Origin: Prunus persica
Lineage: Eukaryota > Streptophyta > Magnoliopsida > Rosales > Rosaceae
Assembly: GCF_000346465.2 (NCBI RefSeq)
Contig: NC_034009.1
Coordinates: 7,759,921 to 7,823,920 of the forward strand
Length of the DNA stretch: 64,000 bases
Reading direction: 5' to 3'
Shown piece by piece: positions 34,599-48,029 of the stretch (the first letter of the stretch is position 1; every line of letters starts with the position of its first letter). Made by a program: the position numbers and the translations under genes. The notes beneath the pieces are model-generated. The model was given only the letters and a program-made list of their open reading frames with translations. It did not search any database and was not told the origin of the DNA.

Positions 34599-36354
34599 CC
34601 TAATATGTTTATATAGTTGAGAGATATATATCTCTGAAAATGACTTGGTGCATGTTGATATCTTGAGGAACAGCCTTTTGATGGCCGCCCTCCCAATTAT
34701 GATTAATTGGTTGAGCTGCTAGCTGTTTGTGAACATGGCAGTATGGAGGATATATATATCGATCATTGTGTTGTCTATATCAACACCATATCATAAATCA
34801 AGTTGCGCCTAACAGGCCTTTTGCATCATGATTTCAAAATAATGATGCAAATAGATATATTACTAACGTCAGTGTAGACTGGGAAATTGGGTAAAGATGA
34901 TGAGATGCATGCATGCTTAGCTCCTATAACTGTTTGTGTTTGAGTGTAGACAACAGATTATAGATACATCTAATCATGGAAGCATTATTTCTGATACGAT
35001 AATCATGGAAGCATTGGCTGCCCATGACTACCTTTTTTTCAAAACTTTTTTTTCTTAAAATAGCGATACTGAGGGAGGTGAATTCGAACATAAGACTTCG
35101 GATCGGATGCATGGATAACTCCTCTTAACCACTTGAGCTTCACGCTCCCAGCGACCACCTTTTCAAAATGAACAACAATGCCACACCATACCAATTTATA
35201 AAAAAATTTTCTTATATAAATTTATCTATATGAAATTTGAAAATTAAATTCTTTTGACTTGTAGCTCGTTTGCGGTAGCTAGCTAGCTAGCTCTTGTTGT
35301 TGTCATAATCTGGGCAGGAAGTGCATGCGCACGAGTGTGGAGTTATGGCCTTTCATTGTTATAATCTGTAAGGCAACATCAACTTTTTCTGTATCACATC
35401 CCTCAATAATACGAAAAACTCTGTCAGTTTCCTAGCCAAAAATAAGCAGAGAAGAATTGCACAGCCTGTATAAGCGATGCTCAAATTGGTATTACATTGA
35501 ATTGCATCCCACAAGCACCTACTATTCCCCAACTCCAATATTCTCTCTCTCATTTTTTCTTTTTCTGAGGAAACTTTCTGTGTCATTGTTATTATAATAC
35601 AATGTAAGCATATATGACTTTCTGATTATTCCCGTCATTCTAGTATTAAATTGCTAATTGGGTATTTCTCCTTGAGTATGGGAATTTTCCTGTTCAATAC
35701 TGAACAGAATTACTGCCAGCACTTGAACAGTTCTATATAAATTATATAAAAAATTTGCTCTTATGCAGACATAAGTATCGGGATTTAGTTCAAATGTGGC
35801 TGCTGGTTGCACTGATACCGACCTATTATTTTGTAGGTTTCCGGGAGCAAGCTGCTTTTCGACATGGTTGATTACTTTAGGGTGTAAAACTTTCTTACGC
35901 TCAAAATTAGAGACTCAAAACCTAAAATCTAAGCACAAATTACATTGCCGGACGACCGGTCTGTGGTGCCGGTCGATTCAGCGTTTGCATCAAAATGGAA
36001 CATTTAGTATGGTTAAGAGAAGGCCCTAATATAAGAGTGTGTCTATATATTAATATGCATTACATTATATGTTACATATAATTACATGTATATCATTAGC
36101 AAAAAAAAGGAACACATATAGAGTTGATATAAGCACAAACATTTATGTAGATGGATCGAGATAGCAAGTGAAAAAGTGAAATTTGATTTACTGATATGCA
36201 TTGTTCTTCTGTACAATATTGCTCCCTCCTTTTTAACTTCATCTCTACTTACAATAATATCTTAGTAGCTAGCTATAGTACTCTCTTGCAAAAAGGAACA
36301 AAAAGAAAAAGAAGATCGATCGAGTAATTAATTTACTACCCATTGATTATATTT
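34599..36354. other. Spacer downstream of the HLH gene
   Basis: It contains the SINE copy at 35041-35155. The rest shows only short AT-rich motifs and a (GCTA)n-like stretch near 35277. No gene is supported. Confidence 0.5.
35041..35155 (-). mobile_element. tRNA-derived SINE (copy D)
   Basis: On the minus strand, CAAGTGGTTAAGAGG resembles a Pol III A box and ATGTTCGAATTC resembles a B box. A TCGCTATTTTAAG tail running into an A-run follows. The layout matches the other SINE copies in the window. Confidence 0.6.
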
Positions 36355-36900
36355 TTATTTACCATTTATAAACTCAGTGGTGGTAGCAAGACACCGCATT
36401 ACATCAACCTGAGCTCGCAGAGACACAATATAATCTAGGGTTTCTGCAATCAAACACATCTCATCCTCCATGAATTCTCCTCCAGGAACAAGACTCTTGA
36501 GCACTCGTGTTTTCTTCCAAACCAATCTCTTCGCAATCGAACGGGTTTTCGCCACGTCGCGCTTCCTCATCAGCACTCTACGGCTTCTGCTACTGCATAC
36601 CCTCCGGCTCTTTTTCAAGATCTTCTTGTGCATCACCATCGACACTGATCTTGAGGGTTTGTGAGGACCCAGTATACGCTCAACGACGACTCTGTTGCTT
36701 TGCGTGGAGTTGGCTATGACGGCGCGGCTCCAACAAGTTGTGCCGTTTCTTGTTGAAGCCATGGCTATGTCTGCGGACATCTTTATGGCCTTCTTTCTCT
36801 CCATGATGGTCATCTTCTTCTCCGAAGAGCTGTTGCATACTTGGAGACCTTTTATCCATTTCTTGAGAAATTCTTGCTTGAGAGAGGTAGAATTGCGCAT
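36355..36900 (-). CDS. IBH1-like atypical HLH transcription regulator
   Basis: This single coding exon encodes 181 residues. The C-terminal ~50 residues form a helix-loop-helix: VWKKTRVLKSLVPGG, then EDEMCLIAETLDYIVSLRAQ and VDVMRCL. The region before it is very basic (SRSRRVLMRKRDVAKTRS) but lacks the His-Glu-Arg triad of DNA-binding bHLH proteins. IBH1/IBL proteins of this class bind and block other bHLH factors, restraining brassinosteroid- and gibberellin-driven cell elongation. The start chosen (MRNSTSLKQEFLKKWIKGL) follows a strong acceptor, TTTTTGCAG, one base upstream of the ATG. A matching donor at 37271/37270 implies a 5'-UTR intron of about 370 bp. The open frame extending further upstream (30 more residues) is intron read-through. 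Confidence 0.87.
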   Translation of the reverse strand: MRNSTSLKQEFLKKWIKGLQVCNSSSEKKMTIMERKKAIKMSADIAMASTRNGTTCWSRAVIANSTQSNRVVVERILGPHKPSRSVSMVMHKKILKKSRRVCSSRSRRVLMRKRDVAKTRSIAKRLVWKKTRVLKSLVPGGEFMEDEMCLIAETLDYIVSLRAQVDVMRCLATTTEFINGK

Positions 36901-37530
36901 TCTGCAAAAATAATTAAATGTAAAAATCAAATCAACAAGTAGGTTTTTTAAGTGGTGGAACTTTATAACTATATTCATGTTCTTAACCAAAAAAAGAAAA
37001 AAGAAAAAAAGTTAACTGTAGTCATGTATACTTATATATATTGAATATGAATAATTCAATATTAGCCACATATATAAACCAAATACAATATAACTAAAAG
37101 AGCATATCAAAAGGAAAATGGTAAAGATAATCTGGCCTGAAAATCCAACACTACTGAGGAGATTGTTCAGAAAATAAACTAATTAATCTAGCTAGCTAGG
37201 AGATGGAATTATTTGATTTATATATAATAATAATAATAATAAAGCATATATACAAGGTAGAAACATAAGTACCTCGGTTACAATAAGGTTTCTCTCTTCT
37301 GCTGGATAGGAGAGAAAATCATGAGAAGTATAAACGACAGAAAAGTTTTGCAGGGTGTTCTAGTTCCTCTACAGATCCAAGAAAGTATGAGAGAGAGGGA
37401 GAGGGAGATGAAGAGAGAGAGGAATGAGAAGGAGAAGAAAGCGCAGAAACCCAATTTATGTGCTGAAAGGACAGGAGCTATGGGCCTTAGAGAGAGACAC
37501 AGCACATGGAAGCACATGGTGGAACCCACC
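36901..37530 (-). promoter_or_regulatory. 5' leader and leader intron of the IBH1-like gene
   Basis: On the minus strand a donor, CCGAG|GTACTT, at about 37272 pairs with the acceptor just before the start codon. The predicted leader exon, upstream of 37272, is CT-rich on the sense strand (the plus strand shows AGAGAGAGGGAGAGGG near 37390), a common feature of plant 5' UTRs. Confidence 0.5.
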
Positions 37531-37565
37531 ACTTAAAACCTAGAGAATATAAAAGAAAAATGCAA

Positions 37566-37712
37566 TTCAATTTTTTTTTAGTATAAGTGATAGTCTATAC
37601 TACAAGAGAGAAGGTTTTTTACATACACAACTAAAATGTCATGGTAATTCGAACATGAGATCTCTTGAGTTGCAGATTAAGAGCCTTTTTTACTTCGCTA
37701 GATCCTGTTGAC
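37566..37712 (-). mobile_element. tRNA-derived SINE (copy B)
   Basis: The minus strand carries a B-box-like ATGTTCGAATTACC. The shared 3' part is GTATAGACTATCACTTATAC, ending in an A-run. It has the same layout as the copies at 44215 and 51086. Confidence 0.65.
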
Positions 37713-39109
37713 AATGCAATTTAGATTTATAATATAGAATAAAGCCTTTTTCGTTTTTCTTTTTTTGGAGGCGGGGGGGCGCGGCGTGGTGTTGGGTTCA
37801 TGAGAATAAGGGTTTAGTGCAATACAAACCTAACATTTGTAACCTGTTGTGAATGCAGACAAAAAACTCATTAAATGGTACGTCATGAATACCAAAAAAA
37901 TAAAATACAAAAAAAATCAAGATTTTGTAACACAAAAAGAATAAAATTAAAGGGGTCAAACGTGCTATTGATAAAATTATTGGATGGTTCACTTTTTTTT
38001 TTTTTTTTTGTAATAGTAAAGAAAAGTCTAAAAGGAGAGGAGGCTACCGATTTCATGGTCAAGGTACTAAGACCTCTTTGAGGATGGTCAAGGCATACTA
38101 AGATCTCTTTGAGAATGACTCAAATCTAGACCTTACTAGCGAAGAGAACGTTCGTTACCAAATCAACTAACCATCATTTGGATGGGTCGCTTTAATGTTG
38201 CTGCCAACATGACTTGTGAGGCTTTTGGACAAGTCTCTCATCACAAGATAGAATTTTGGCTAGTCTGCCGTACTGGTTTCTGATCCGGGCATATAGAGTA
38301 GATACAAATTGGGGGTGCTACGGGAAAAAGATCTTGGCCTTTTTCTTATAGCTATGAAAATATCCTCGAGCCAGAAATTTGACGAGATTTTAAATAAATT
38401 TAATGAAGAAAATGACAGGATATCTCTCTGTTATCCATATTGGCTTGAGGTTACTCAAAAGAATTACCAACTAGGTGGTCGATCAAAAACATTTAATTTA
38501 GATTTGATATACGAGAAATGAATGATTATATGACCAAATCTCGTTTTCATTAGGCTATAGGGCATAAAGGGTGGCTTGAACAAAAGGGCAGAATGTTGGG
38601 AATTCCACTTTTTAAGGAGAAGTCAGAAGCATGCATATGACCTCTCACCACATAAAGGAGACCGTAAGAGCTTTAACAACATGATTTGGAAGCCCACTTA
38701 AGTCAAAGACTTGAGTATACAATCCGTAAGTGCATTACTAACCAACGACAGGTTTAACATTCGTTAGATTTGAACAAATGATTCAGATCACATGATCATA
38801 TGATCACATTATGCAGTAAGCCCAAATGAGTAACTCACTAACATATTTTCGTTTGCGAACTATTCGGATTATGAAATTACATAACATGATATACGACCGG
38901 TGAAAATAAGTGGTTAAGATTGAGTGTTAGTAATATCATTCAATGCATATTTAATTCTGTAATAATAAGATTTTTGTTGCTTATGTTTTGTGAAAGCAGA
39001 TGCATCGTTTTGAAGTTAAGGTTTAGTATACAATAAAATATTTAAATTCAGAATCTAATCTAACAAAATAATGATTAAATTTTGCTAAACCAAATTAATG
39101 AAAGTCGTC

Positions 39110-39230
39110 ATTTTTTTTCGATTCAGCGTACAATAAGTTTCTCATATACTGCCAAAGTGTCATGAGAATTTGAACTTGAAATCATTAGTCTTTTTTATTA
39201 GACTACACCCCATTAACAACTGCCATATTT
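39110..39230 (-). mobile_element. SINE-like repeat (copy E, diverged)
   Basis: On the minus strand a B-box-like region (AAGTTCAAATTCTCATGAC) precedes a diverged tail that ends in an A-run. It is weaker than the other copies. Confidence 0.4.
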
Positions 39231-40074
39231 TTTTAGTAGAATATAAGTATAGAATTTTGAGTCATAAATATGTCCTAATTATCCGAGTTGAACAATGAGA
39301 CAAAGCACACTCGGTGTTCAAAATCGCTTGCATGATATGAATAGAGATTGAGATCTTAATCAAGTACCGCCCTAGCCAGCTTTATCAAGTCCCGCCCTAT
39401 ATAAGTGGGTCGATTGATACATGGAGATGGAGGAAAAGAAAGGTGGGAATTGGCGGGATCCGGAAAACATGGCAATGCTAAAAGGCCAAATGGGTCCCAC
39501 TAGAAGAGAAATTTGAGGCCAGTGTAATTTGGCTTTGCCTAAAGAGAAATTGAGAAAAGATAGCCCTCCACATGGGGGCGTTAAAGGTTTGCCCTTTTCA
39601 AGGAGGAATACTCTCGTGCAATTGAGATAACAATTTTCATTATTTTTGATGAACAACATAAAGATACGAGGACTAATATTTTCACATGTCATTGTGTTAT
39701 TGATTAAGGATAGCAAAATAGTGTTATTATTAATATAAGAAAGATTTTTTCCTTTCTAAAACTCTCTTTAAGTGCATCTGTAAATTACAAGGGATTTGTA
39801 TCTCAAATAATTAAAAACAATTATCTCTACACCTAAAATTATATTTTTGATCCACAATTCCGTCCAAAAAATCACGTGTCTTTTATGTGACTTGCTGATG
39901 TTTTATTATTATTATTAAATATTTAGAAAATAAAAAAATGAAACAAAGAAAGAAAAAGAAATATTTAAAAATAAAAATAAAGGGAACCCGGCCACCCCTC
40001 ATCCCCTCCTTCCCTTGGCAAGATTAATTTTGGTGTTGCTGATTGCAACAATAATGACAATCATAAGCTCATCA

Positions 40075-40360
40075 TCTATATATATAAAGCAAAAGGCAGA
40101 GAATTGTGAAACATTCAAAATACCAGAAAATGCCCTTGGTTAATGCAAACATTAAGAATTAAAATTATTAATTAAATGAGGATAATATGGTAAATTCATA
40201 ATTTTTCATATTAAAAAAATTAAAATTAAAAGAAAATTCATATAATGGATCCTATTTTTATGGAACCAACTATCCATTATCTTTTTTAATTCTAAAATAA
40301 ATTTAAATTTTTTTAAAAAAAAACCTCTCGCAGGCGCAGAAGCGCGTGCAGAGAGGCTAG
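40075..40360 (+). mobile_element. Non-autonomous Helitron (copy 2)
   Basis: It starts TCTATATATATAAAGC after A and ends GCAGAGAGGCTAG before T, with a GC-rich 3' hairpin (CAGGCGCAGAAGCGCGTGC). At 286 bp it matches 27666-27953 over its length in inverse orientation. The internal CTCTCGCAGGCGC/GCGTGCAGAGAG arms pair. Confidence 0.87.
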
Positions 40361-42227
40361 TCTACATAGTTACAGAAGTTGCAGCACCAATAGTTGAAAA
40401 ATATAAAGTCTTACATAAGAAACTTAATTTAATAAATTACAATTTATAATAAGTGGTTTCATTCCTAATAACACCGAGGTCTTATGTGATAAAATCCTAT
40501 TTATTGGGCTTTGTAGGTAGTTCAGTTGAGAAAAATATCGGTGTTGCTAGTAATGAGTTGCTCCCCAACCTAAACCCAAACTCCAACCCAGACCGGCCAC
40601 ACCTTGATTGGGTGTGGCTACCAACCGGCTACAACTTGACTAGGTGTTGACATCGACCCGATCGACTCCAATTCAAACTAATTTTCTGCTGCTTGCATAC
40701 CCAGATGATTAAATTCAGTGTAAATTTGACTCCATGTGTGGCCCACTATATCAGTAAACACATTGAAATTCCAACAATTGTAATTGAGCTTATTGTCTCT
40801 TTTTTCTTTCTTCTGAAAATTTCAAAATCCAAATAAGTAATCATAGTTAGCGATATATGGCTACATGCGTGGACAAATTTTTGGTGGGATTACATTGGAT
40901 GGACGGTTCCCTACTTTTTCATGGGTGTCTAAGAAAATTAGGGTTTGAGAGGTACATATCACATGTGCATGTGGCCCTAACTTTTGCCATTTTTCTCTAC
41001 CTCTCCATTAAAACATTTCGTATGTAGAAACCAATCTTCTGCAAATGTCTGGCAGCTTAAGATTGCGATATATATCATGTAGAAAATATAATGCTGAGAC
41101 CACATTGTCAACGGTTAGATTTGAATCTCAAGTTCGATTTCGATTTCGATTTTGCTTTTGCATTGGCATATTGGCAATTTGGCATGCCCCTCAATATCCG
41201 ACTACTTAATTATTCTTTTCTATACTTTACAAAATTAAAATAAATGCCATTAATTTTTATATATTTACTGGTACCAAAACATGCGTGTAGGTCTCTGGGG
41301 AAAACAATTGCATATGCATGCACTAGCAAACGTTAGAAAGGAAGTGTTTCTTTTTTCTTTTCTTTTTTCCTAAATATTTTGTAGAACACATACATTATTG
41401 CTAGTATATTCAAAGAATTTAGAAGAAAAAAAAGGCAGAAGTTACTAATTAAATAACTTGAAAGATGTTTCACGTTTTTGTATACACATTGATCAAATCA
41501 AGAGAATCAAGTTTCCCTTTTTGCTCATTTCATTGAACATGTTTTTTTGTTTGTACGTAGTAAGAGAAATATCAATAGACTACTAAAAGTGAGTTTTTAA
41601 CATTTTTTAATTGAAAAATATATACAAAAATATATACTCTTTGAAACTCGAACTATGAGGATGTGAAGAAATGTCTCGCATCGAAAATTTAAGAGAACTA
41701 GCATGAGCTTATAAAGAGTTAAACTACTTATGTTTTAGGGGTGGAAGTTCAACTTCCTTCATGATATTCATAACAAGTGCCGAAAAAGATTGTTTGCCAG
41801 TTTTTTTCTCTTTCAATAAAGTTGTGAAATTTTATTTATTTATTCTTTTATTTATTTTTTTATATACAAATGATAGTTTACTTTAATCTAATATAAACTA
41901 TGAACAAAATTATTCGAATTTAAGTGCGGAATAAGGAGTGGTTGGCCACAGCGGATGTCTGCTCTTCTTCTGTTTTCTTGAGCGTTGAAAATGCAAGTTA
42001 GTTTTGATATAGATATTTGAAAAAGAAGGTCAAGCACATGGAGGTCCAAGCGCCCAGGGGTCATTCCCCTTGATTTGCGGTTATCCTTACAATTGACTGT
42101 GTACTTGGCTCCCATTAATAATTTTTTGACTGTGACTATAGTGCTTGGACCCACCGCCCCACGTACACTTCCACACTTACACATGCTGCGAGAGCTTATA
42201 CTTTTAAATTCACAGTAAATGCGATAA
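40361..42227. other. Intergenic spacer
   Basis: AT-rich. A truncated SINE tail (about 41848-41905, minus) is the only recognisable piece. Confidence 0.5.
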
Positions 42228-42886
42228 GGCTTAATATCACAAAACGTCTTTAAGATTTACAAAACTATCAGATTGTATCTTTAATGTATTTTTTTGTCAC
42301 TCGTGGTCCTCAAGGTTAGTATATGCAATCACAAATGGTCCTTCCCTGCTCTTAGGTTCCGTTAAAAACTCTGTTAGTTTGTTGACGTGGCATATATATA
42401 TCACAAAAAATTTCTGAGGTTCATACACCTTTCACAAATGGTCCCTACAATTCATAAAATTTTTAATCTTGAGGACCATTTATGAACCCTAAATCTTTAG
42501 TTTTTTCATTTTAAATTATTTTCAAAAAACTCCATTAGTTTGTTGATGTGGCATATATATGGAGCTCACATCTACAACAATATAGTGTCACATGTATTTA
42601 AAATATAATACATAAACCAAAATTTTATGAATTTTAAATTAAAAAATTAAAAAATTTCGGAGGGACCATTTGTGATAGGTGCGTGAATCTCAGGGATGTT
42701 TTGTGATATATATATATATATATAAATGTCACGTCAGCAAACTAACTAAGTTTTTTACGAAACCTAACAACATGGATCATTTGTGATCATACATACTAAC
42801 CTTGAAGACCACGAATGATACAAAAAAAATTAAGGATGCAATCTGATAGTTTCGTAAACCTTAATGATGTTTTGTGATAATAAGCC
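42228..42886. mobile_element. MULE-type non-autonomous element, 659 bp
   Basis: Long inverted arms (about 200 bp) start GGCTTAATATCACAAAACGTC at the left and, read in complement, GGCTTATTATCACAAAACATC at the right. The 10-bp flanks AATGCGATAA and AAAGCGATAA are a Mutator-type TSD with one change. A fragment of the same right end lies at about 62290-62365. Confidence 0.82.
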
Positions 42887-44214
42887 AAAGCGATAATAAT
42901 GAAGGATAAAACAAGTACAAAAATCAAACAATATACTAGAAGATTAGGCGAGTCTCTCTATATTAAATGGGAGCATACTTCGGTAAGTATATTACTCCTC
43001 AAACCAAACATTTAAATTAGAATTGAGCCCGTATTAGTCACTCTCATCCTCTCAAACAGATTCCATATAAGGCATCTAAAGTAAATCTCACATGAATCGC
43101 ACACAACTACATATTTCAAGTAAATATGAGAATATTTTCACTCCCTAAGGCGTCTGAGCTTTAGCTTGCTTTGTATTTTATAAATTATAATGGACCTGAA
43201 GTTACTAAGCACCGCTAAGTACTAACCTCCCATCTTTTTCTTCATTGCATATGTATGAGCAAAGAAAATGGTATTGTATGGGAATTATGCTCGTGATTAT
43301 ATATAGAGAGTGTTTTTATTTCCACCCATATTCTACTTTTTCACTCACCTCATATTCACAACTCCGATTAATTTTTTTTATAAATAAAAACACTCTGCTT
43401 CTCTCTCACCGTTATTCCTAAAATATTCTTAATGTATCAAATCAATCATGCTAAACACGCTTCTCACTTTTAAGATAATCATCTCACCTCCATTCTTCCT
43501 CTTCTTTTTTTTTCTTCTCCCAAATCCTTTTTCCTCGAAATTTTGTGTTCATCTTTAAGTTGAGAAAGAGCCAATTTATAATTTCCTACCATGAAGTCCA
43601 TTATTGAAATGTTAGGGAGAGGTGTGGAGAAATGATGGAGTTTGGTATGCATGTATGTCACTCTGAAATCCATTCAACTCCAACATTTATGAATTCTTTC
43701 AAAATTATTGACATTTTGAATAAACCAAAGACTCTTACACATTCGTTTAAAATTCTTATTGAATATATCTAAATTATTAATTTTTTTTTCCAATATAAAT
43801 GATAATCTAAACTATAGAAAACAGAGAATTTTAACACACACTACCGATGCAAGGCAAAAATGAAATTATGAATTATGAAGATGTAGGCCTCTAAAGTAAG
43901 ACTAAATGAAATAAAATGTGTCGGAAAATCAACCACGCTGCTTCTTAGGAAGACACGGAAATTGTAGGCCACAACAACAACACAACACAACCTCATAAGT
44001 CCTAAGATTTGATTTGAGAGCAATCAAATGGGCGTGCAGCTCATGCACGAGTGCACACAAAGACACAACCGTAATTTAACAGACGCATGCATGTGCACAC
44101 ATGGATGGGACCCACATTTGTCCTCTAAAGGTTTGCTGCCCTACAATAGCTTCAATGATGGGGGTATTTAGTTTATTAGATACTAATATATAGTTAACTA
44201 AAAAAATTAGGGAA
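42887..44214. other. Intergenic spacer
   Basis: Contains a 5'-truncated SINE tail (about 43783-43850, minus strand, TAGTTTAGATTATCATTTAT motif). Nothing else was recognised. Confidence 0.5.
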
Positions 44215-44352
44215 GCTGACGGGTCTAGCTCAAAAAAAATGATATTGACTTGTAAATTAATGATTTCAGGTTCGAACAGTCATAGCTCTTTAGTAGTGTG
44301 TGTAAGAAATTCATACCTCGTAATTTAGATTATCGCTTGTATAAAAAAAAAA
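44215..44352 (+). mobile_element. tRNA-derived SINE (copy A)
   Basis: Near the 5' end is ACGGGTCTAGCTCAAA (A-box-like region). The B box TTTCAGGTTCGAACAGTC lies at about 44265, and the tail TTTAGATTATCGCTTGTAT runs into an A-run. This is the best-preserved copy on the plus strand. Confidence 0.7.
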
Positions 44353-46400
44353 CAAAAAGAGATTAAGGAACAGAAAGAAAATTAATAATATCTCAAGCAA
44401 CATGATGTTTTCAATATTTTGGTTTGGGCCACACTTGATGCTGTACTTTATTAAGGGTTGAGGGCCTTGTTTTATACTTTTAATCTTTCTTTTTGTTTCT
44501 TGCTGTTTTGAGTCAAAAGCAACTCAACTCTGTCGATTGAAATAGCTCAGCTGAATAATTTGATAACTTAGAAAACATTTAATTTTTTGCTTTTCTGGTC
44601 AGCTCAGTTGATTTCTCTTTGCATACAAATTGGAAAAAAAAAACCTACAGGCCAACCAACAACCATAGAATCTAGTCCATTGTGGGATGAGAAGATTGAC
44701 AATTCCAAGCATTAGATATGATCAATATGAGAAATTCTATGTTAGATATGAGAAAATTCTACAACGAAGTTAGGCAATAGGCAATCAAGTAGTAGATATT
44801 GTGTAACAAAGAATGAGACTGCCAACGAATGGACTAGTGTGTAAATGCAAATTCTAGAAAATGATATAACTTTATATTTTAATTAGGCTAAGTCACGAAG
44901 AAAACCAAAAATTAAAAAGAAGAATGAAATATCGAGCTTAGATCTAAACCAACAAACAACCAAATCAAACCACCGAATAATGGATGGTTTGGTTTGGTTT
45001 TTCCTCTGATTTTAGCTCAAACGAAAATTAATTAATTTGACCGCAATTCAAACGTGACACCAATTCAAAGTGGACAGCGTCCATCCCTAACTAGTAAAAA
45101 GTTTAAGCATTGATTTTTATGTTTTGATTCACTTAGAAAGGGAGTTCAATTTCAAACCCCGTTGTGAAGGTGCATTGTCATTGAAGCGAGTGACAGCCTA
45201 TTTTGATTGGATAAGCAAAAGCCATAAAGCCCTCCTGTTAATAAGATTAATTAAATCCAAATTTAGATCTAACCTTCCCCCTCTTGTGTAGTCCTACATA
45301 GAATCTATATATACATTTGTACGTAGCACCATGTTTATTTCGTACATAGTTTAATTTTAATTGCAGACTTTGCTTGAAGAAGATGAGACTAGCTAGGGTG
45401 TCTTAAGAGTGCCTGAGAAGCGACCAAAGCCTTAATTTAAGGGCATCATTACATCACTAACTGGGTATCATATTGCTTGATGGACTTTTGGTTTTAAAAA
45501 GTTGGTTCAAATAAAAAGTTAAAAAATTGGAAAACCTATTTGACATGCTTGGTATATGGTAACGGACACTGCTTGTCATTCCTCATTGTAAATTGCATTT
45601 TCATACATATACAAAAATAATTCATTGAAAATTTAAAAAGAAAATTTTATGTGCACATATTCAACTGATTCCTACTTCTAGAAGAAGAATATAAGTATTT
45701 TCCTATTGTAATGATGTTTCTTCATTGTAATTCAAATTGATAAGATTATGTGAGTGCTAGGGAACGGAGAAGACAACAATACTATTTGGATACAGAAAAA
45801 TGCTCTCTGTTTTTCTTTTGTACTTTTCCTTCATTTTTTTGAACAATTGTGCTTCTCCCTCTGGCATCCTGCGTGAGCAACACAATTTCTCTGCACAATT
45901 GAGTAACAATTTTGAGATGGAAAATACTTTTCTTCTTATCAAGTCAGTGTGACATGCGTGCATAAGTTTTCCTTTTTGTGTTTTTGATGAATTATTTTTG
46001 CATATGTGTCAAATTGTAATTCGAAGGAGAAAAAAATATCTCCTTACCGATAAGAAGGCAAGTAATATCCTTTTGAGATACAGGAAATGATATTGTTGTT
46101 AGTTAGATGAAATTCTTAAACTAATTTTATGACTATCCAAATAATTTAAATTGTAATTTTCGTTATTTCTTAAATTTTACATGCATCGAAACCTAATTTG
46201 AAATTTGAAATGAAAATTGGAATTACATCATCCAGGCCAAACATATGATAGGACATCAGTCCATTCTAGGACCCAAAGTTGGCATAGGTTGTACGTGACT
46301 AGGCCACACACAAATTACCATTAAGTTTCTTTTATGACCTGGGCCACACTCATTCGTCAAGAGCTTCCGCGAGTGTTTGAACTTTTAGACCTATAGGTTT
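44353..46400. other. Intergenic spacer
   Basis: No gene or transposon boundary was recognised. The minus-strand frame at 45757-45963 has no family features. Confidence 0.5.
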
Positions 46401-46830
46401 GATTTTGTCATCACAAGATATCAGTCCTGATCTCTTGGACCACAGGAGNNNNNNNNNNNNNNNNNNNNNNNNNNNNNNNNNNNNNNNNNNNNNNNNNNNN
46501 NNNNNNNNNNNNNNNNNNNNNNNNNNNNNNNNNNNNNNNNNNNNNNNNCTTCCATCCACGGTTTATCGTTTCAAATTACTATTATGCACCTTATTCCTCT
46601 GTCACTCACCTACCTCTTGCTACTATAGTTAGTGAATTGTCCTTGTTGCTTTTTAACCTCCCGGTTAAGGATCAGTTCTCTCTTCTTTGAGACAGGCAAC
46701 ATACTAATACCAATAGTTTCTATATTTTGTGTAGAGATTGACTGAATCGTAGAATTTACAGCCAACGGTGAGTCACTACAAATCTCTTGGACTCCTGTGG
46801 TCCAAGAGATCGGGACTGCACAAGATATAA
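46401..46830. repeat. Inverted repeat flanking an assembly gap
   Basis: ATATCAGTCCTGATCTCTTGGACCACAGGAG, in pieces at 46418-46448, reads back as the complement at about 46792-46825. A second, local 11-bp stem (ATCTCTTGGAC, then GTCCAAGAGAT) sits at 46782-46810. The 100-N gap starts right at the left arm. Confidence 0.75.
46449..46548. other. Assembly gap (100 N)
   Basis: Exactly 100 N, directly abutting one arm of an inverted repeat. The true length is unknown. Confidence 0.98.
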
Positions 46831-46982
46831 CACACACATATATAATTAAAGCATAAACAACACGAAATAAAGTGGATAAAGGAAAATTCATATCATTCAT
46901 GTTTCCATGATAATTGTACTCTAACCACCAACCTACAAGATATTACAAGAAAACAACAATTTAGCCACTAACATCTGTTTCT

Positions 46983-47110
46983 GTAGCATAGGATGAGATG
47001 ATTAAAGGCACTATAGTGCATTATAGTACAATAGACACGAATAAACCGAGGATGTTAGCTATTAGGTATTAATTATAGCCATCTTATTATGTGTTACGAG
47101 TGTTGTATAT
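46983..47110. mobile_element. MITE, family shared with 62761-62881 (copy 1)
   Basis: The ends GCATAGGATGAGATGATTAAA and TATAGCCATCTTATTATGTG are imperfect inverted repeats. The interior shares GACACGAATAA and GTTAGCTATTAGGTATT with the copy in the CER1-like intron. Confidence 0.6.
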
Positions 47111-47186
47111 CTTCTTATAGTGAGAAAAATTAACAATGGACATGGTTGGACACGAATAACTGTACTAACTACGTTAGTACCATAAA

Positions 47187-48029
<843 letters not shown>

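Larger units (their letters stand above)
37531..40074. other. Intergenic spacer with SINE copies
   Basis: It holds SINE copies near 37566-37712 and 39110-39230. An old repeat at about 39600-39720 is related to 50870-51010 (shared TGTGTTATT...AGCAAAA motifs). No coding exon is supported. Confidence 0.5.

Noticed and set aside
36470..36913. Plus-strand frames and an extra minus-strand frame overlapping the IBH1-like gene
   Set aside because: Shadow frames of the HLH coding exon, with no independent signal.
36900..36990. Longer N-terminus for the IBH1-like protein (30 extra residues)
   Set aside because: A strong intron acceptor sits one base before the internal ATG, and the extra residues translate intron sequence.
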